DNA of 15,930 nucleotides from Pseudomonadota bacterium. Its GTDB lineage: Bacteria > Pseudomonadota > Gammaproteobacteria > CAMYNG01. The position numbers and the translations under genes were made by a program. The notes below the pieces were generated by a model. That model did not search any database. It had not been told where the DNA came from and saw only the letters and a list, made by a program, of their open reading frames with translations. The stretch covers positions 1,182,617 to 1,198,546 of the forward strand of contig CP070733.1 in assembly GCA_020347585.1 (NCBI GenBank), read 5' to 3'. Shown here piece after piece: positions 13,379-15,930 of this stretch. The number at the start of each line of letters is the position of its first letter. Position 1 is the first letter of the stretch.

Positions 13379-15930
13379 ATGGAGTCCCGCCGCCGAGCAT
13401 CCATAGGTTCAGGTTTAATCGCGGCGGTCCTGGTTCTGTTCTGGTTACTCAACCGTTCACCGCAGGACGCGCCTGGCGAGGGTGCCGCACGCCCGGCCAG
13501 CGCTGCGGTTGTTGCTGAAGCGTTGCAACAAGTCGACTCGGAGCGGAACGACACGCAGGCGGCAACGGATACTTCCTTGCCGCCGGAAGCTGACCCACCT
13601 GCGCCGCGCAAGCTTCAGCCCCCTCCGGCGCCAGAGGAAGCGCAACGCACTGCCCCCGCGGGCTTCGCAATCGGCGCAGCTGCCCCTCATGCTGCCAGTG
13701 CGCCAGCACCCACCTCGCCGAAATCCGTGGATGCTAAAGGGCGTGCCGAGGCCCGTCCGGCCCCGCGCGCGCCACAAACGTATGCCGCGCTCGGCGGAGG
13801 GGGTTCGTCGCCGCGACCCGGCGCGGTCAACCCTGCAGCGCCTGCCGACACCACGGAACAACCTGTGGCCAACAAGCCCTCGGCAGTGCCTGAGGGGTTT
13901 GAATTCCTGCTCGAAGAGCAGGAAAGCGTGGTGGACGTGTACTTCGGTGGCCGCTACGTGACGTCGGCTGACGCCCGGTTTACGCCGGATACGGTGACTT
14001 TCGACGATCCCGCAGCGCTGGTGCAGCAGTTCCCAAACGTGCTGGATTCGAAGGCGGTGGAAAAGGCCCTCACCGGTGCGCTGACGACCCACCAGGAACG
14101 GCGCTGTTACTTTCCAGGCCAGGCCGGATGCGGCACCTTGGAGCCGGAGGTGGCCGGGGTCATCTTCGACCCCGACCGCTTCCGCGCCGACGTGTTCGTC
14201 AACCCCATTCACCTCGCCGTGCGAGGCGCGGTGCTCGACCCCTACTTGCCGGCCTCGGATGCGGGCTGGTCGTTTATCCAGACCTTCAACTACGCATTCG
14301 ATGGCGAGGACAGCGATGTCGTTGAGGACTCTAACCTCTATTCCCTGAGCCAACTGAGCTATAAGGAGAACTCGCTGCGCATGGTAGGCAACTACACCGA
14401 CCAGGATGACGCGCAGATCGATACCCTGGCTGGACAGCGCGACTGGCGTGGCAAGCGCTACCAATTGGGCTGGTTTCTTACCGACAGCCAGGACCTGCGC
14501 TTTGGGCAGGAGACCGATATTCTCGGTTTTCGTTTCGGCACTTCGCTGGACACCCGCGAGGATTTGCGCCAGTCCACTGGCAATCAGATCCAGGTGTTTC
14601 TGCAAAGCCGCGGCGAGGTGTCCCTCTTCAAGGATGATCGCCTGATCAGCACGCGCATCTATGACGCCGGCAACCAGATCCTCGACACCTCGGATCTGCC
14701 CGGCGGCAGCTACGATGTCGAAATCCGCATTCGCGATGCAGGCGGTGAGCGCACTGAGACCCGCTTCTATATCAAGACCCAGCGCATACCGCCGGCGGAC
14801 ATGCCGCTGTACTTTTTTGAGGCCGGTGAGATCAATCGGCGTACCACCGAACAGACCCTGCCCGAAGGCACCGGTGAGTACCTTGGGCGTGGCGGCGTCA
14901 ACTGGCGGCTTAATGACCACAACGCGGTGTTTGGTGGCTTGAGCGCCACAGGTGACGACGCGGTCGGCCAGTTCGGCTGGCTGGGTCTGGGACGCGGTTA
15001 TGACGTGTCACTTTCTGGTGCCGTGGGCAATGAGGACCGCTACGGCGTCGACACCGAGTTTCGTTTCAACTGGAAGGGCATGTGGTTGAGCGGCAACTAT
15101 CGCCGTATCTGGGGCAACGAGAACGCCGATGTGGGCATTTTTGATCTGCTGGGTCCGATCCAGGAGCAGTTCGGGGCCAGCCTGACCGCCCCGGTGGGGG
15201 TTGGGCGCATCACGCTCAACGGGCGTTACAACGACCGCCCGAACCAGGAGATCGTGCGGACCGCTACGCTGGGCTATGAGACCCCCTCGTGGCGCTTCGG
15301 TGACTCGAGCCTGCAATTACGTTTCGAGTACACCCGCGACGATCACGACGACTTCGCGCGCGTCAGCCTGCGTTGGCGCATGAACCGCGGCCACTGGTCC
15401 TATAACGTGACCCCGGAGTACGTCTATGAGGACACCAGTTCTGGTGAGGTCAACGACTGGCGTGCCACTGCGGGTGCCAACTGGGACAGCCGTGAGATGT
15501 TCTCGAGCGACGTGCGTGCCGGGGTGGTTGCCACCCGTGATGTGAATTTCGAGAGCGTCGGCGCTGACGTGGACTGGGGCGGGCGTTACGGGCGCGCGCG
15601 CTTTCAGACGGAGCGAGTATTCGGCGAGCAGGACGATTTTACCCGCCACAACGGCAACCTTGGCACCAGCTTCATTGTGGCGGGCAAGCGTGCGGCGCTC
15701 GGTGGCAAGGAGCAGAACCAGGCCGCACTGGTCGTCAACCTGGAGGGCGACCCGGACACCGACGCCTTCTTTGACATCTTGGTGGATGGCGTACGGCGCG
15801 GCACGGTGCGCCCAGGCAATAGGGTGGTGTTGACCCTAAGGCCCTTCGAGACCTACCGAGTACGGCTGCGTGCGCGTGGTGAGGCATTTGTGCACTTCGA
15901 CGACCGCGAGCATTCGGTGACGCTTTACCC
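13379..15930 (+). CDS. TcfC/CooC-type (CS1-like, alternate) outer membrane usher with N-terminal extension; 3' end beyond window
   Basis: The frame is open from the ATG at 13379 to the right edge (850 codons) with no stop. From about residue 171 it reads as a TcfC-type usher: EGFEFLLEEQESVVDVYFGG, then RFTPDTVTFDDP, CGTLEPEVAGVIFDPDRFRADVFVNP, a plug-like region near SRGEVSLFKDDRLISTRIYDAG and LPGGSYDVEIRIRD, and long alternating beta-barrel strands. Near the edge FFDILVDGVRRGTVRPGNRVVLTL looks like the start of the C-terminal domain. Ushers form the outer membrane pore through which subunits are polymerised. Unusually, the N terminus has RRR, a hydrophobic stretch (about 12-24) with no obvious signal peptidase site after it, and residues 28-170 rich in Pro and Ala. 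No other export signal precedes the usher domain. It follows the chaperone by 20 bases. Confidence 0.88.
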   Translation, partial: MESRRRASIGSGLIAAVLVLFWLLNRSPQDAPGEGAARPASAAVVAEALQQVDSERNDTQAATDTSLPPEADPPAPRKLQPPPAPEEAQRTAPAGFAIGAAAPHAASAPAPTSPKSVDAKGRAEARPAPRAPQTYAALGGGGSSPRPGAVNPAAPADTTEQPVANKPSAVPEGFEFLLEEQESVVDVYFGGRYVTSADARFTPDTVTFDDPAALVQQFPNVLDSKAVEKALTGALTTHQERRCYFPGQAGCGTLEPEVAGVIFDPDRFRADVFVNPIHLAVRGAVLDPYLPASDAGWSFIQTFNYAFDGEDSDVVEDSNLYSLSQLSYKENSLRMVGNYTDQDDAQIDTLAGQRDWRGKRYQLGWFLTDSQDLRFGQETDILGFRFGTSLDTREDLRQSTGNQIQVFLQSRGEVSLFKDDRLISTRIYDAGNQILDTSDLPGGSYDVEIRIRDAGGERTETRFYIKTQRIPPADMPLYFFEAGEINRRTTEQTLPEGTGEYLGRGGVNWRLNDHNAVFGGLSATGDDAVGQFGWLGLGRGYDVSLSGAVGNEDRYGVDTEFRFNWKGMWLSGNYRRIWGNENADVGIFDLLGPIQEQFGASLTAPVGVGRITLNGRYNDRPNQEIVRTATLGYETPSWRFGDSSLQLRFEYTRDDHDDFARVSLRWRMNRGHWSYNVTPEYVYEDTSSGEVNDWRATAGANWDSREMFSSDVRAGVVATRDVNFESVGADVDWGGRYGRARFQTERVFGEQDDFTRHNGNLGTSFIVAGKRAALGGKEQNQAALVVNLEGDPDTDAFFDILVDGVRRGTVRPGNRVVLTLRPFETYRVRLRARGEAFVHFDDREHSVTLY

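Noticed and set aside
13457..14920. Long open frame (about 487 codons) on the minus strand opposite the usher gene
   Set aside because: It is antisense to a well-supported TcfC-like usher, has a His/Arg/Ala-biased composition with no recognisable domain, and arises from GC-rich codon use on the other strand.

Overview
The window is GC-rich proteobacterial DNA, most likely from a gammaproteobacterium. The sequence does not name the genus. It holds most of an aryl-polyene (APE) pigment gene cluster of the xanthomonadin type, followed by the start of a chaperone-usher pilus operon.

Positions 1-8681, all on the minus strand and read from high to low coordinates, form one tight operon: acyl carrier protein (ACP), six-helix membrane protein, AMP-dependent acyl/aryl ligase, ApeI-type dehydratase, LpxL-type acyltransferase, LolA-like lipoprotein carrier, MMPL exporter, ketosynthase (ApeO-like), chain length factor (ApeC-like) and ApeP-type dehydratase. 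The last gene runs off the left edge. Most junctions overlap by 4-20 bases and several genes start with GTG, so translational coupling is likely. The ketoreductase and second ketosynthase expected in an APE pathway are not in the window and probably lie to the left.

Positions 8682-8964 are a divergent control region. It has a consensus TATAAT on each strand and a 6-3-6 palindrome over the rightward -35 area. Positions 8965-11347 on the plus strand encode a flavin-dependent halogenase-like oxidoreductase and a chorismatase of the FkbO/Hyg5/XanB2 family. A second ACP gene (11410-11706, minus) faces them. In combination, the chorismatase would make a hydroxybenzoate starter from chorismate. The ligase would load it onto an ACP, and the ketosynthase/chain length factor and ApeI/ApeP dehydratases would build the polyene with a ketoreductase. 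The halogenase could halogenate the aryl ring, as in brominated xanthomonadins. The acyltransferase, LolA-like protein and MMPL protein would attach the product to a lipid and move it to the outer membrane.

Positions 11707-12040 are non-coding and partly AT-rich, with two adjacent palindromes, a 9-base direct repeat and a long-range inverted repeat. Positions 12041-15930 on the plus strand hold an exported pilin-like protein, a PapD-type periplasmic chaperone and a TcfC/CooC-type (alternate, CS1-like) usher that is open at the right edge. The usher carries an unusual N-terminal extension: a hydrophobic anchor plus about 140 Pro/Ala-rich residues before the usher domain. No tRNA, rRNA, insertion sequence or CRISPR array was seen.
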